DNA of 64,000 nt from Streptomyces sp. HUAS 15-9 (GCF_025642155.1 NZ_CP106798.1:2108001-2172000); one strand, 5' to 3'. Numbered from the stretch's first letter, positions 1 to 7,440 are shown. Notes: generated from the sequence alone by a model not told the origin. Program-made: numbers and translations.

Positions 1-1570
1 ATGGCCAACGCCCATCGCGGCCACTCTCAATCAGGGAAACCATGCGGAACGCGGCATCCGAAAGGCCGGCGAACACATGCCGGTTCCCCTTGCCCGACGG
101 GCCGTGGCCCGCGTGGTAGCCGGCCAGGTTCCAGGTGTAGACCGGGACGTCGCCCGGGACCTGCTCGGTCGGCTCGCCGTGCACGTTGTACGCGTACTGC
201 TCGTCGGTGACGATCAGCACCCGGTCCTGCCCCCGGTAGTGCGCGCGGATCGCCGAGGTGGTGTCGGTACCGCCCAGGTCGCCGAAGCGGCCCAGGATCT
301 TGAGCATCGACTCACCCTTGTCGTACGACAGGCGCCGGCTCGTGGTGCCGAACTCGACGAGGTCGGCGTCCGCCGCCCGCACCGCGAGCGCCGTGCCGAA
401 GATCGCCGCCGCGTCGGCCCGGTTGAGCTCCGAGCGGTCCGACAGCCGCGCCCACATCGAGCCCGAGCGGTCCACGAGGACCAGCGTCCGGCCGGGCAGC
501 GCGGGCACGTTGGCCAGCGAGTGACCGAGCGCCTGCTCCAGCGGGTACGCCCAGCGCAGCGACGGGGCGTGCTGGTACGCGGCCAGGTACCGGAAGGGGT
601 ACTGGCGCGAGCGCGCCACCTCCGCCGGGTCGCTGATCTTCGCGGCGACCCGGGCGGCGACCTCGTCCGAGACTCCCGCCTCGTCGAAGTTCCGCAGGTT
701 GCGAACGAGCGCCATCGCGCCCATGGACGGGATCACGGCCTCCCAGGCCGCCTTGTCCATCGGGCCCTGCAGCCAGCCGGCCAGCGCTTCCCAGGTGATC
801 CCGGCCGCCGCGAGCCGCTCGGCTCCGTCGGGCGCCGTGACGACCGCCCGGCGCTCCCGCACCGGTACCGCCATCAGCTCGCGGTGCGCGGTGAGGACGC
901 GGTTCGAGGCGGGCGGCACGGCGGTGTCCGGGTTGTGCCGGCGGTCCAGCGCATACTGGAACAGCTCGCCCTGCCACGGCTTGTCCGGGTCCGGCACCGC
1001 GTGCACCAGGTTGAGGATGTCGCCGAAGCGGTAGCCCTTGGACGCGGTGTCGTACTTCAGCAGCGACTTGCCGTGGTAGAGCCGTCGTACGGCATCTGCG
1101 ATACCGCGCTTGACCGGCTTGGGGACGGTGCGGCCGTAGGTCGCGGTCCAGTAGGCGAGCAGCTCGCCGGGCTCGTCCGGACGCTGCAGTACGGAAGCGA
1201 TGACCTGCCGGTTCGACGGGCCCTCAGTCGCGCCCGTGTCCAGACGGGCCTTCACGTACTCGGCGGCGCCCACGATCGCGGCCGTACGGATGTTGCCCTC
1301 GCCGCGCAGCCAGCCGAGCAGTCCTGCCGTCCACGACGGGTCGGTGACGGCGAGCTTACGCACGAGCGCGGCGAACCGGTCGTCGCGGTCGGCGCCGCTC
1401 TCGTAGAAGGTCTGCTGCGAGACGAAATTGGCGACGGCCAGAAGAAAGAGCTCGGAGCGCGCGTCCCGCTCGTGACCGCGGCCGCCCTCGTATGTACGGA
1501 GCACTCGTCCCGTGGACGTCACCCGCGAGGTCGGCTGCGCCTTGGCGGCCTTGGTGTTGAATCGTGCCAT
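1..1570 (-). CDS. rsr: Ro60-like TROVE/vWA RNA-binding protein (Rsr), 3' end outside window
   Basis: Reading starts at ATG 1570 with GGGGGA about 9 nt upstream and stays open to the left edge, so at least 523 residues are present; homologues end only a few residues later. Residues about 15-340 form the helical TROVE ring that in the Ro60 family holds misfolded or Y RNAs in its central hole. A von Willebrand A domain follows, with the MIDAS motif DRSGS near residue 365 and the partner stretches GGTDTTSA and VTDEQYA. In bacteria, Rsr works with Y RNAs and 3' exonucleases such as PNPase in RNA quality control and stress recovery. The leader carries three Y-RNA-like units on the same strand, which is strong contextual support. 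Cytoplasmic; no signal peptide or membrane segment. The gene was read by eye from the reverse complement. Confidence 0.93.
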   Translation of the reverse strand, partial: MARFNTKAAKAQPTSRVTSTGRVLRTYEGGRGHERDARSELFLLAVANFVSQQTFYESGADRDDRFAALVRKLAVTDPSWTAGLLGWLRGEGNIRTAAIVGAAEYVKARLDTGATEGPSNRQVIASVLQRPDEPGELLAYWTATYGRTVPKPVKRGIADAVRRLYHGKSLLKYDTASKGYRFGDILNLVHAVPDPDKPWQGELFQYALDRRHNPDTAVPPASNRVLTAHRELMAVPVRERRAVVTAPDGAERLAAAGITWEALAGWLQGPMDKAAWEAVIPSMGAMALVRNLRNFDEAGVSDEVAARVAAKISDPAEVARSRQYPFRYLAAYQHAPSLRWAYPLEQALGHSLANVPALPGRTLVLVDRSGSMWARLSDRSELNRADAAAIFGTALAVRAADADLVEFGTTSRRLSYDKGESMLKILGRFGDLGGTDTTSAIRAHYRGQDRVLIVTDEQYAYNVHGEPTEQVPGDVPVYTWNLAGYHAGHGPSGKGNRHVFAGLSDAAFRMVSLIESGRDGRWP

Positions 1571-1623
1571 GCTGAATTCCCCCGAATTCATTTCCGTTTC
1601 GGAGGGAGGCGCAGCAAAAGGAA

Positions 1624-1764
1624 GGTGCCCGAGATCAGGAGTCGGCGACGGACTAAGCCAGGTGCTCTACCCAATTGAGCTACACCGACCCGAAGTCGAT
1701 GACGGGACTCGAACCCGCAACCGCCCGATCCAATGAAGTAACCGCTGCCTGCGCACCGGGCACC
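1624..1764 (-). ncRNA. Y-RNA-like unit C with permuted tRNA-like module
   Basis: The unit is closed by a perfect 8-bp stem: GGTGCCCG at 1764-1757 pairs with CGGGCACC at 1631-1624. A second helix, GGCAGCGG (1749-1742) with CCGTCGCC (1651-1644), has one A-C mismatch. Inside lie a perfect T-arm (GCGGG, loop TTCGAGT, CCCGT; 1718-1702), an acceptor-like hairpin (ATCGAC 1700-1695 with GTCGGT 1689-1684, UUCG-type loop), and a D-arm (GCTC, 9-nt loop, GAGC; 1680-1664). The T-arm precedes the D-arm, so the tRNA shape is circularly permuted and cannot be a normal tRNA gene. This matches YrlA-type bacterial Y RNAs, where the Ro-binding stem sits in place of the anticodon arm. It lies just 5' of rsr. Confidence 0.75.
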
Positions 1765-1778
1765 CACCTTGAACTGCG

Positions 1779-1853
1779 CCTCCCGAGATCAAGTCGGCTG
1801 CGGCCCTGGAATCTCTTTGCAAAAGAAGTAGCCGCTGCCTGCGCACCGGGAGG
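1779..1853 (-). ncRNA. Short Y-RNA-like unit B, no tRNA module
   Basis: A perfect 7-bp closing stem (CCTCCCG 1853-1847 with CGGGAGG 1785-1779) is followed by the same second helix as in its neighbours: GGCAGCGGC (1839-1831) pairs with GCCGCAGCC (1804-1796), with one A-A mismatch at the position of the A-C mismatch in the other two. The shared core strings GTGCGCAGGCAG and GCCGACTTGATCTC are intact. The distal part is only a small AT-rich hairpin (TCTTT/AAAGA), so the T- and D-arm mimics are missing. It is about 75 nt long and sits between units A and C without an obvious promoter of its own, which suggests processing from a common transcript. Confidence 0.6.
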
Positions 1854-1869
1854 TGCATGAAGTTGTGGT

Positions 1870-2007
1870 GTCCAGAGATCGAAGTCGGCGGAACCGACAA
1901 AGGTGCTCTAACCCCTGAGCTACACCGGCCTGTTGTACCGGTGGCGGGACTCGAACCCGCGGCCGCCCCATTATCAGTGGAAGTAGGTCCTGCCTTCGCA
2001 CCTGGAC
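1870..2007 (-). ncRNA. Y-RNA-like unit A with permuted tRNA-like module
   Basis: The closing stem is GTCCAG (2007-2002) with CTGGAC (1875-1870). The second helix, GGCAGGACC (1994-1986) with GGTTCCGCC (1895-1887), differs from that of unit C by compensating changes but keeps the same A-C mismatch. The T-arm is perfect (GCGGG, loop TTCGAGT, CCCGC; 1960-1944). An acceptor-like hairpin CACCGG/CCGGTG (1943-1938 and 1928-1923) and a D-arm GCTC/GAGC (1920-1905) follow in permuted order. The core GTGCGAAGGCAG and GCCGACTTCGATCTC match the other two units. A -10 box TAGAGT lies 7 nt upstream of the 5' end. Known Y RNAs of this type bind Rsr through the stem. Confidence 0.75.
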
Positions 2008-2014
2008 GTTCATC

Positions 2015-2020
2015 ACTCTA
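2015..2020 (-). promoter_or_regulatory. -10 box for the Y RNA/rsr transcript
   Basis: TAGAGT on the minus strand fits the Streptomyces -10 consensus TAGRRT exactly. It ends about 7 nt before the 5' closing stem of Y-RNA unit A, so transcription would begin at or very near the mature RNA end. No good -35 box is visible at the expected distance (TGGCCC). It is the only convincing promoter ahead of the three RNA units and rsr. Confidence 0.5.
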
Positions 2021-2067
2021 GGAGGGGGCCGCGGGACGGGCCAGCGAATTAATTTCCCGTCAGAAGG

Positions 2068-3537
2068 TCAGCCGCGCCGCTGACGCTTCCAGGGCCCCGT
2101 GATGGCCAGCATGATGCCCGGGTCCTGGATGTTGGCGAACAGGGTCTTTCCGTCGGGTGAGAAGGTGGCGCCGGTGAACTCGCTGTACTCGGGCTTGTCC
2201 GGGGTGCCGCCCGCCGCGGTAGCGGCTGATGTAATCGCCAGGTCGTTGCGGGCGATCGGGTAGGTGCGGCCGCTGTCCGTGGCGCCGAAGAGGTGCTGGA
2301 CGCCCTCGCCGTCCTCGGCGATGACGAGGCCGCCGTACGGGGAGACGGTGATGTTGTCGGGGCCGTCGAAGGCGCCGTCCTTGGCCGGGTCGGGGTTGAC
2401 GCCGAGGAGGACCTTCAGGGTCAGGGTGCGGCGCTTGGGGTCGTAGAACCAGACCTGGCCGTCGTGCTGGGCGGGGCTCTCCGCGCGGGCGTACGAGGAG
2501 ACGATGTAGGCGCCGCCGTCGCCCCACCACATGCCCTCCAGCTTGCGGGCGCGGGTGACCTCGCCGTCGGTGAACTGCTTGCGGACGGAGGTCGTCTTCG
2601 CGTCGCGGTCGGGGACGTCCACCCAGTCGACGCCGTACACGGTGCCGATCTTCGTGGCGCGGGAGAGGTCGTCGACGAACTGCCCGCCGGAGTCGAAGCA
2701 CTTGAACGCCTGCAGTGCGCCGGCGTCGTCGGCGAGGGTGCGCAGCTTGCCGCGGCCGTGGCAGAAGCCCTTCGGCGGGGTCCAGCGGTACAGGAGGCCG
2801 TTCGGGCCGGCGGCGTCCTCGGTCAGGAGCAGGTGGCCGCGCTTGGGGTCGACCGCGACGGCCTCGTGGGCGTAACGGCCCAGCGCCTTGATGGGCTTGG
2901 GGTCCCGGTTGGCCCGGTGGTCCGCGGGGTCGACCTCGAAGACATAGCCGTGGTCCTTGGTCATGCCGCTCTGGCCGGCCTTGTCCTCGGTCTCCTCGCA
3001 GGTGAGCCAGGTACCCCAAGGGGTGTGGCCGCCCGCGCAGTTGGTGGAGGTGCCGGCGATGCCGACCCACTCGGCGACCTTGCCGTGCCGCACCTCGACG
3101 ACCGTGCAGCCACCGGAGGCGGCCGGGTCGTAGACGAGGCCCTCGGTCAGCGGCACCGGGTACTTCCAGTCGGCGCGCGGGCCCTTCAGCTCATGGTTGT
3201 TGACGAGGAGGGTCGCGCCGCGCGGGCCGTCGAAGGTGGCGGTGCCGTCGTGGTTGGACGGGGTGAACTCGCCCGATTCCAGCTTGGTCTTGCCGCTGTA
3301 CGTGATGATCTCGTACGTGAACCCGGCGGGGAGCGCGAGGATGCCGTCCGGGTCGGGGAGCAGCGGCCCGTATCCGACCCCGCCGTGGGCGGTGGCCGAG
3401 TCCTCGCCGACGCTCTCGGTGTCCGTGGACGCGAGGGCGTTCGGCGCGGTGGCGAGGGCGCCGACGCTGCCCGCCAGCGCGACCCCGGCACCGGTGATCG
3501 CGGATTTTCTGGCGAAGTCCCTGCGAGTGAGCGACAT
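2068..3537 (-). CDS. PhoX-like (DUF839) alkaline phosphatase, Tat-exported
   Basis: A 489-residue protein of the PhoX/DUF839 family, calcium-dependent secreted phosphatases with a beta-propeller fold. It begins at ATG 3537, which has GGAGAC 3 nt upstream; the longer in-frame extension lacks a ribosome site. The N-terminus LTRRDFARK followed by a hydrophobic stretch is a twin-arginine signal. The mature part shows family blocks such as NNHE (near residue 110), LTCEE and EAVAVDP. A PHO-box-like direct repeat lies about 75 bp upstream, consistent with release of phosphate from organic esters under phosphate starvation. The exact substrate cannot be told from sequence. Confidence 0.85.
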   Translation of the reverse strand: MSLTRRDFARKSAITGAGVALAGSVGALATAPNALASTDTESVGEDSATAHGGVGYGPLLPDPDGILALPAGFTYEIITYSGKTKLESGEFTPSNHDGTATFDGPRGATLLVNNHELKGPRADWKYPVPLTEGLVYDPAASGGCTVVEVRHGKVAEWVGIAGTSTNCAGGHTPWGTWLTCEETEDKAGQSGMTKDHGYVFEVDPADHRANRDPKPIKALGRYAHEAVAVDPKRGHLLLTEDAAGPNGLLYRWTPPKGFCHGRGKLRTLADDAGALQAFKCFDSGGQFVDDLSRATKIGTVYGVDWVDVPDRDAKTTSVRKQFTDGEVTRARKLEGMWWGDGGAYIVSSYARAESPAQHDGQVWFYDPKRRTLTLKVLLGVNPDPAKDGAFDGPDNITVSPYGGLVIAEDGEGVQHLFGATDSGRTYPIARNDLAITSAATAAGGTPDKPEYSEFTGATFSPDGKTLFANIQDPGIMLAITGPWKRQRRG

Positions 3538-3609
3538 GGTGTCTCCTGTGACGGTGGGATGCCGTGGAGGGTGGCGGGCCTCGGTCCGCGAAACGCTCCC
3601 GCCCGTCCC

Positions 3610-3625
3610 TGAACGGGAGTTGAAC
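3610..3625 (-). promoter_or_regulatory. PHO-box-like direct repeat (PhoP site candidate)
   Basis: On the minus strand GTTCA occurs twice, exactly 11 nt apart (3625-3621 and 3614-3610), within GTTCAACTCCC and GTTCAGGG. Streptomyces PHO boxes are 11-nt direct repeats with a GTTCA core, so spacing and core both fit. It lies about 75 bp upstream of a phosphatase start. The rest of the 309-bp gap (3538-3846) shows only a weak plus-strand promoter-like pair, TTGACC (3784) and TAGACA (3807), before the next gene. Confidence 0.55.
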
Positions 3626-3846
3626 ACCGGGCGACGACAACGGGCCCGCTTCCATGAATCCGTTTACGTCTTCCCACGGGACTCAAAAGTCACTCCGGCC
3701 CGTGGAATTTGTCGGAGGATTCTTCGTAAAGAAGGTCAACAGGTACGGGTCGTCCCTCATCCCATGATTTACGGCGGAGTGCCTTGACCGGCGGTGCGCC
3801 CGGCAATAGACACCTACTACCAAGCACCCGGGGGAGGCGAGCCGAA

Positions 3847-4077
3847 GTGGACGCACGTCGCGCGCGCAGCCTCCATGAGGGCCGGCTGTTGGGCCTGCCC
3901 AATGTGACGGGGGTCGGGACCGGGAAGGACGAGCACTCGGGTGGGGACGTCATCGTCGTCTTCGTGACCCGCAAGGTGCCCCGGGACCGGCTCAGGGACG
4001 AGGACGTGGTTCCGGACGAACTCGACGGCGTACCCGTGCGCGTGCTCGCCATCGGCGAGGTCTCCGCGCAGGAGTGA
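3847..4077 (+). CDS. Small protein matching the N-terminal domain of the adjacent protease
   Basis: A 76-residue protein starting at GTG 3847, with GGAGG 9 nt upstream; an in-frame TTG at 3784 lacks a ribosome site. From about residue 15 its sequence, with blocks VTGVGTG, VIVVFVTRKVPRDRL, DVVPDELDG and VLAIGEVSAQ, lines up with residues about 37-98 of the next gene, which has VVGFGHG, VLVFVTQKLPESML, DVIPYRMDD and VVAVGHVSAQ. It is therefore a stand-alone copy of that N-terminal domain. No signal peptide or membrane segment. Its stop codon overlaps a possible upstream GTG of the protease gene (4074), so the pair is probably co-transcribed. It may act as a partner or inhibitor-like subunit of the protease; that is inference. 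Confidence 0.7.
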   Translation: MDARRARSLHEGRLLGLPNVTGVGTGKDEHSGGDVIVVFVTRKVPRDRLRDEDVVPDELDGVPVRVLAIGEVSAQE

Positions 4078-4130
4078 CGGCCGATCGGCCCCCGGGACCG
4101 CGTACACACCGGGGAAGAGGTGGTCTGGCC

Positions 4131-5294
4131 GTGACGATCCGGCCCGAACTGATGCGAGGACCGACCGGCGGACAGCTCAGTGACAGCTCACGACGGCAGG
4201 CGTCGCAGGACTTCCTGCGGCGCGAGCAGCCGCCGGCGAACGTGGTCGGCTTCGGCCACGGCGTGAAGTGGAGCGGCGGCGAACCGACCGGCGAGGAAGC
4301 CGTGCTGGTGTTCGTGACGCAGAAGCTGCCGGAGTCGATGCTGCCGGAACGGGATGTGATCCCGTACCGGATGGACGACGGCACGCCCACGGACGTGGTC
4401 GCGGTCGGCCATGTCTCCGCGCAGCCGCAGAGGCGGCTGGCGGGCCTCGGGCCCGACGCGCGGAGCGAGGTGGGGTACGGCCCGGACGGCCGGGCCGGCG
4501 AAGAGCTCGCGCGGCTGTCCCTGCCGCTCCTGGAGGAGCCGCCCGGACCGGCGGTGTTCGAGCCGCAGATCCTCAGGCGCCGTATGCGGCCGTGCCCTTC
4601 GGGCTTCTCGGTCGGCAACGTCCGGGTGACCGCGGGCACGCTGGGCAGCGTGGTGTACGACTTCCTGCCGGGCGCGACGGTCGACCCGCCGGGGCCCGGT
4701 CTGGGCGTTCCGGCGAAGTTCTACATCCTGTCCAACAACCATGTGCTGGCCGACTCCAACCGGGCGCAGCAGGGCAGCCCGATCGTGCAGCCGGGGGTGT
4801 ACGACGGCGGTACGGACCCGGCGGACCGGATCGCGACGCTCGACCGGTACATCGCCATCGCCTTCGCCCCGCAGGTCCCGCTGGACCGGCACAACAACGT
4901 GGTGGACTGCGCCCTGGGCGTGGTGGACTTCCAGGACGCCACACGGGAGCAGTACTTCAGCGGGGCACCGCGTGCCTGGCGGCGCAAGGCCAATGTCGCG
5001 GTGGGCGACCTGGTGAAGAAGACCGGACGCACCACCAACATCAGCTTCGGCCGGATCATCGCGGTCGACGCGACGGTCGACGTCAACTACGGCACGGCGG
5101 GCACGGCCCGCTTCAAGGACCAGATCCTGACGACGAACATCTCGGCGGGCGGCGACTCGGGCTCGCTGGTCACCTCGCTCGACGAGGTGGCCGTGGGCCT
5201 GCTGTTCGCGGGTTCGTCGGTGGTGACGATCGCCAACCACATCGAGAACGTCCGCGCGCTGCTGCGCGTCGAGGTCGCCGAGCGGCTGGCCTGA
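4131..5294 (+). CDS. Trypsin-fold serine protease with N-terminal accessory domain
   Basis: A 387-residue protein from GTG 4131 (GAGG 10 nt upstream); GTG 4074 is the alternative start. Residues about 35-100 form the accessory domain shared with the preceding small protein. Residues about 160-385 form a chymotrypsin-like domain with the triad visible as H204 in ILSNNHVLA, D259 in NNVVDCALG and S343 in SAGGDSGSLV. The layout resembles bacterial relatives of plant NAL1-type proteases. There is no signal peptide, so the enzyme is probably cytoplasmic or exported by an unrecognised route. It sits between its domain paralogue and a small protein of unknown function, which looks like a three-gene cassette. 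The substrate is unknown. Confidence 0.8.
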   Translation: MTIRPELMRGPTGGQLSDSSRRQASQDFLRREQPPANVVGFGHGVKWSGGEPTGEEAVLVFVTQKLPESMLPERDVIPYRMDDGTPTDVVAVGHVSAQPQRRLAGLGPDARSEVGYGPDGRAGEELARLSLPLLEEPPGPAVFEPQILRRRMRPCPSGFSVGNVRVTAGTLGSVVYDFLPGATVDPPGPGLGVPAKFYILSNNHVLADSNRAQQGSPIVQPGVYDGGTDPADRIATLDRYIAIAFAPQVPLDRHNNVVDCALGVVDFQDATREQYFSGAPRAWRRKANVAVGDLVKKTGRTTNISFGRIIAVDATVDVNYGTAGTARFKDQILTTNISAGGDSGSLVTSLDEVAVGLLFAGSSVVTIANHIENVRALLRVEVAERLA

Positions 5295-5331
5295 CGGTCA
5301 CTCACATCTCTACGAGGGGAGGCATGTTCCC

Positions 5332-5775
5332 ATGACGACACAGGCACGCCGACGGCGGGGCTCCGAGGCCGAGCACCGCTTCCACAACGCGCAGGGCGCG
5401 GAGGTCAAGACGCGCGACGAGGCGTTCGCGGCACGGCAGGAGGTGTCGGCGGAGGCCCTGTCCACGTCCGCGAGGCTGGAACTGCACAACGGGGCGGTCA
5501 CCTTCGCGATGGAGGTGACGTACGACCCCAACAGCCATCCGTACGTCGTCCTCGGCGGCCGGATCACTTCCGGGATCTGCGGCGCCCCGTGGGACATCAC
5601 GGGCGGCTTCATCGGCGACACGATCCGGCTGGACGCCAAGCGCGCGGGCCAGGGCAGCTGTGCCGACACGATCACGATCGTGGGCGAGTACCAGAACCCG
5701 CCGGCCTACCGGGGCACGTACGGCTTCAACGGGTCGACGTCGTCGTTCCGGCACACGACGGTGTACCACTGCTGA
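5332..5775 (+). CDS. Hypothetical protein, third gene of the protease cassette
   Basis: 147 residues from ATG 5332, with GGGGAGG 9 nt upstream. I do not recognise the family. The N-terminal 45 residues are charged and likely helical. From about residue 45 the sequence alternates in a beta-rich pattern (LELHNGAVTFAMEVTYD, YVVLGGRITSGICG, DTIRLDAKRAG, DTITIVGEYQ), suggesting a small beta-sandwich or lipocalin-like fold. Cysteines occur in GICGAPW and GSCADT, and as the last residue (TTVYHC). No signal peptide. It follows the protease by 37 bp and is bounded by a strong terminator, so it is probably in the same transcript. Confidence 0.6.
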   Translation: MTTQARRRRGSEAEHRFHNAQGAEVKTRDEAFAARQEVSAEALSTSARLELHNGAVTFAMEVTYDPNSHPYVVLGGRITSGICGAPWDITGGFIGDTIRLDAKRAGQGSCADTITIVGEYQNPPAYRGTYGFNGSTSSFRHTTVYHC

Positions 5776-5784
5776 GGCCTTCGG

Positions 5785-5817
5785 GCGCGACCCACGTCCG
5801 GCGGGCGTGGGTCGCGC
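5785..5817. terminator. Bidirectional terminator hairpin
   Basis: A perfect 12-bp inverted repeat (GCGCGACCCACG and its complement) with a 9-nt loop lies between two convergent genes ending at 5775 and 5824. It lacks a long T run, as is usual in high-GC actinobacteria. Confidence 0.75.
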
Positions 5818-5823
5818 TCACGC

Positions 5824-7254
5824 TCAGTACCCCTGCTGGGAGCGGGCCTTGAACGCGGCCTTGCGTGCTTCCTTCGCGACCTTCTTGTCCGGGTGCAGCC
5901 GGCCCATGGCCTCCAGCACGTCCGCCGTCGCCGGGTGCTCCACGCGCCAGGCCGTCGCGAAGAAGCCGCTGTGCTGCTGGGCCAGGCCCGCCACCAGGGC
6001 CCGGAGTTCCTCGGAGTTGCCCTCGGCCTGGAGCTGGGCGGCCACGGTGTCGATGGTCAGCCAGAACACCAGCTCCGGCGACGGCGCGGGCACGTCGGGG
6101 GCGCCCCGCTCGCTCAGCCAGACCCGGGCCAGTCCGCCGAGTTCGGCGTCGTCGAGCACCTCCCGCAGCGCGGGCTCGGCCTCCGCGCCGACCAGTGACA
6201 GCGCCTGCTGGCAGCGCAGCCTGCGCAGCGGCGCGCCGGCGTCGCCGCCCCGGGCGGCGGCGAGCAACTCCCGTGCCGCGGCGAGAGGTTCGCGGCGGGT
6301 CAGCCACTGCTCGGTCTCGGCCAGGGCCGCACCCGGCGGGAACAGGGAGGTGCCGTCGAGCAGGACGTCGGCGCCCTTGTCGGCGAGTTCACCGACCGCG
6401 GGCGCCGCGAAGCCGGCCTCCAGCAGCCGCGCCCGCAGCCCGTATGCGCCGAGCGGGGTGAGCCGGACCATGCCGTAGCGGGCGACGTCGGTCTCGTCGA
6501 CGGGTGCCGCCGCCTGCTCCTCGTCGGTGTCGGCCATCAGCGCCTCGTCGACCGGCTGGTACTCCACGAGCCCGGCCGGCTCCAGCATCCGGAACTGGTC
6601 GTCGAGACGCATCATCGCGTCGGAGACCTGCTCCAGGACGTCGTTGGTGGGCTCGCCCATGCCGCTGGGCACGATCATGGAGGCGGCGAGGGCGGGCAGC
6701 GGCACCGGGGCCTCGCCGGGGCCGTCCTCCCGGACGGTCAGCAGATAGAGGTTCGCGAGGACGCCGTCAAGGAAGTCCGCCTCGGCCTCCGGGTCCCAGC
6801 CGAGTGACGCGAAATCGACCTCGCCGCCCTCGTCCAGGGTGTCGACAATACCGTCCAGATCGGGCACGGTCGCGTCGGCGACGACGGTCTCCAGGGCCGT
6901 GAGCCACACCGCGAGCACGTCGTGCGGCGAGCCGCCGGTGAGCTGCCTCAGCTCCTCCCCCGCCGCCACGGTCCCGGCCTCCTCGTCGACCACCTCGACC
7001 AGCCCGGTGTCCACGGCGACCCGCCAGGCCTCACTGGCGCAGGCCGCGGCGTCGTCCCCGGTCAGCCCCAGTGTCTCGGCCGCGGCCGGCAGCTGCTCGT
7101 CGACCAGGCCACCGCCGGCGTCCACCCGGGTCCCGGGCCCCGCCCAGCGGGCGAGCCGGGCCGCCCGGGAGAGCAGCGGCGTGGACAGCGCGGCGCGCGC
7201 CAGCTCCGCTTCGGGGTGCAGCCGCACCGGCGGCAGGGGGGAGCTGTCTGACAT
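5824..7254 (-). CDS. Conserved hypothetical acidic protein
   Basis: 476 residues from ATG 7254, with GAGGAG 9 nt upstream. I do not recognise a domain with confidence. It is rich in Leu, Ala, Glu and Asp and appears all-helical. An N-terminal third resembles winged-helix repeats (PLLSRAARLARWAG, ASEAWRVAVDTGLVEV), a middle acidic part runs to about residue 260, and the C-terminal half (PLRRLRCQQALSLVGAEAEPALREVLDD) reads like HEAT-type repeats. No signal peptide or membrane segment. It stands alone, convergent with the protease cassette. Confidence 0.65.
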   Translation of the reverse strand: MSDSSPLPPVRLHPEAELARAALSTPLLSRAARLARWAGPGTRVDAGGGLVDEQLPAAAETLGLTGDDAAACASEAWRVAVDTGLVEVVDEEAGTVAAGEELRQLTGGSPHDVLAVWLTALETVVADATVPDLDGIVDTLDEGGEVDFASLGWDPEAEADFLDGVLANLYLLTVREDGPGEAPVPLPALAASMIVPSGMGEPTNDVLEQVSDAMMRLDDQFRMLEPAGLVEYQPVDEALMADTDEEQAAAPVDETDVARYGMVRLTPLGAYGLRARLLEAGFAAPAVGELADKGADVLLDGTSLFPPGAALAETEQWLTRREPLAAARELLAAARGGDAGAPLRRLRCQQALSLVGAEAEPALREVLDDAELGGLARVWLSERGAPDVPAPSPELVFWLTIDTVAAQLQAEGNSEELRALVAGLAQQHSGFFATAWRVEHPATADVLEAMGRLHPDKKVAKEARKAAFKARSQQGY

Positions 7255-7370
7255 CGGCTGGTTCTCCTCGGGCCATGAAAGGACTCAGCCGCTCAGCCTA
7301 GACGGATTTCCACCCATGCCGCCCGGTTCATCTCTCCTTCGACCCCCGTACATGGCCGAAACCTTGACAA

Positions 7371-7387
7371 CTGCCTTGATCAGGCAG
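7371..7387. promoter_or_regulatory. Inverted repeat upstream of secreted nuclease
   Basis: CTGCCT and AGGCAG flank a TGATC centre, directly downstream of TTGACA at 7364-7369. The arrangement resembles an operator overlapping a promoter spacer. No matching -10 box is obvious, so the assignment is tentative. Confidence 0.3.
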
Positions 7388-7397
7388 GAGATTGACG

Positions 7398-7440
7398 CGC
7401 GTAGAAGTCGGGGGACAACTGTTCACTGTTTTTCTACGCG
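7398..7440 (+). promoter_or_regulatory. Leader hairpin upstream of secreted nuclease
   Basis: A perfect 9-bp inverted repeat, CGCGTAGAA (7398-7406) and TTCTACGCG (7432-7440), encloses a 25-nt AT-richer loop that contains GTTCAC. It lies about 85 bp before the gene start and could be a leader stem-loop or a protein-binding dyad. The rest of the 269-bp gap shows nothing further. Confidence 0.35.

Noticed and set aside
77..1678. 533-residue plus-strand ORF
   Set aside because: It is antisense to rsr and the Y RNA units, Arg/Val-rich without a domain or ribosome site.
1640..1960. Two apparent tRNA genes (perfect T-loop and D-loop matches)
   Set aside because: The T-arm comes before the D-arm, no anticodon arm or CCA-ready acceptor exists, and stems close outside the module. 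They fit Y RNAs, not tRNAs.
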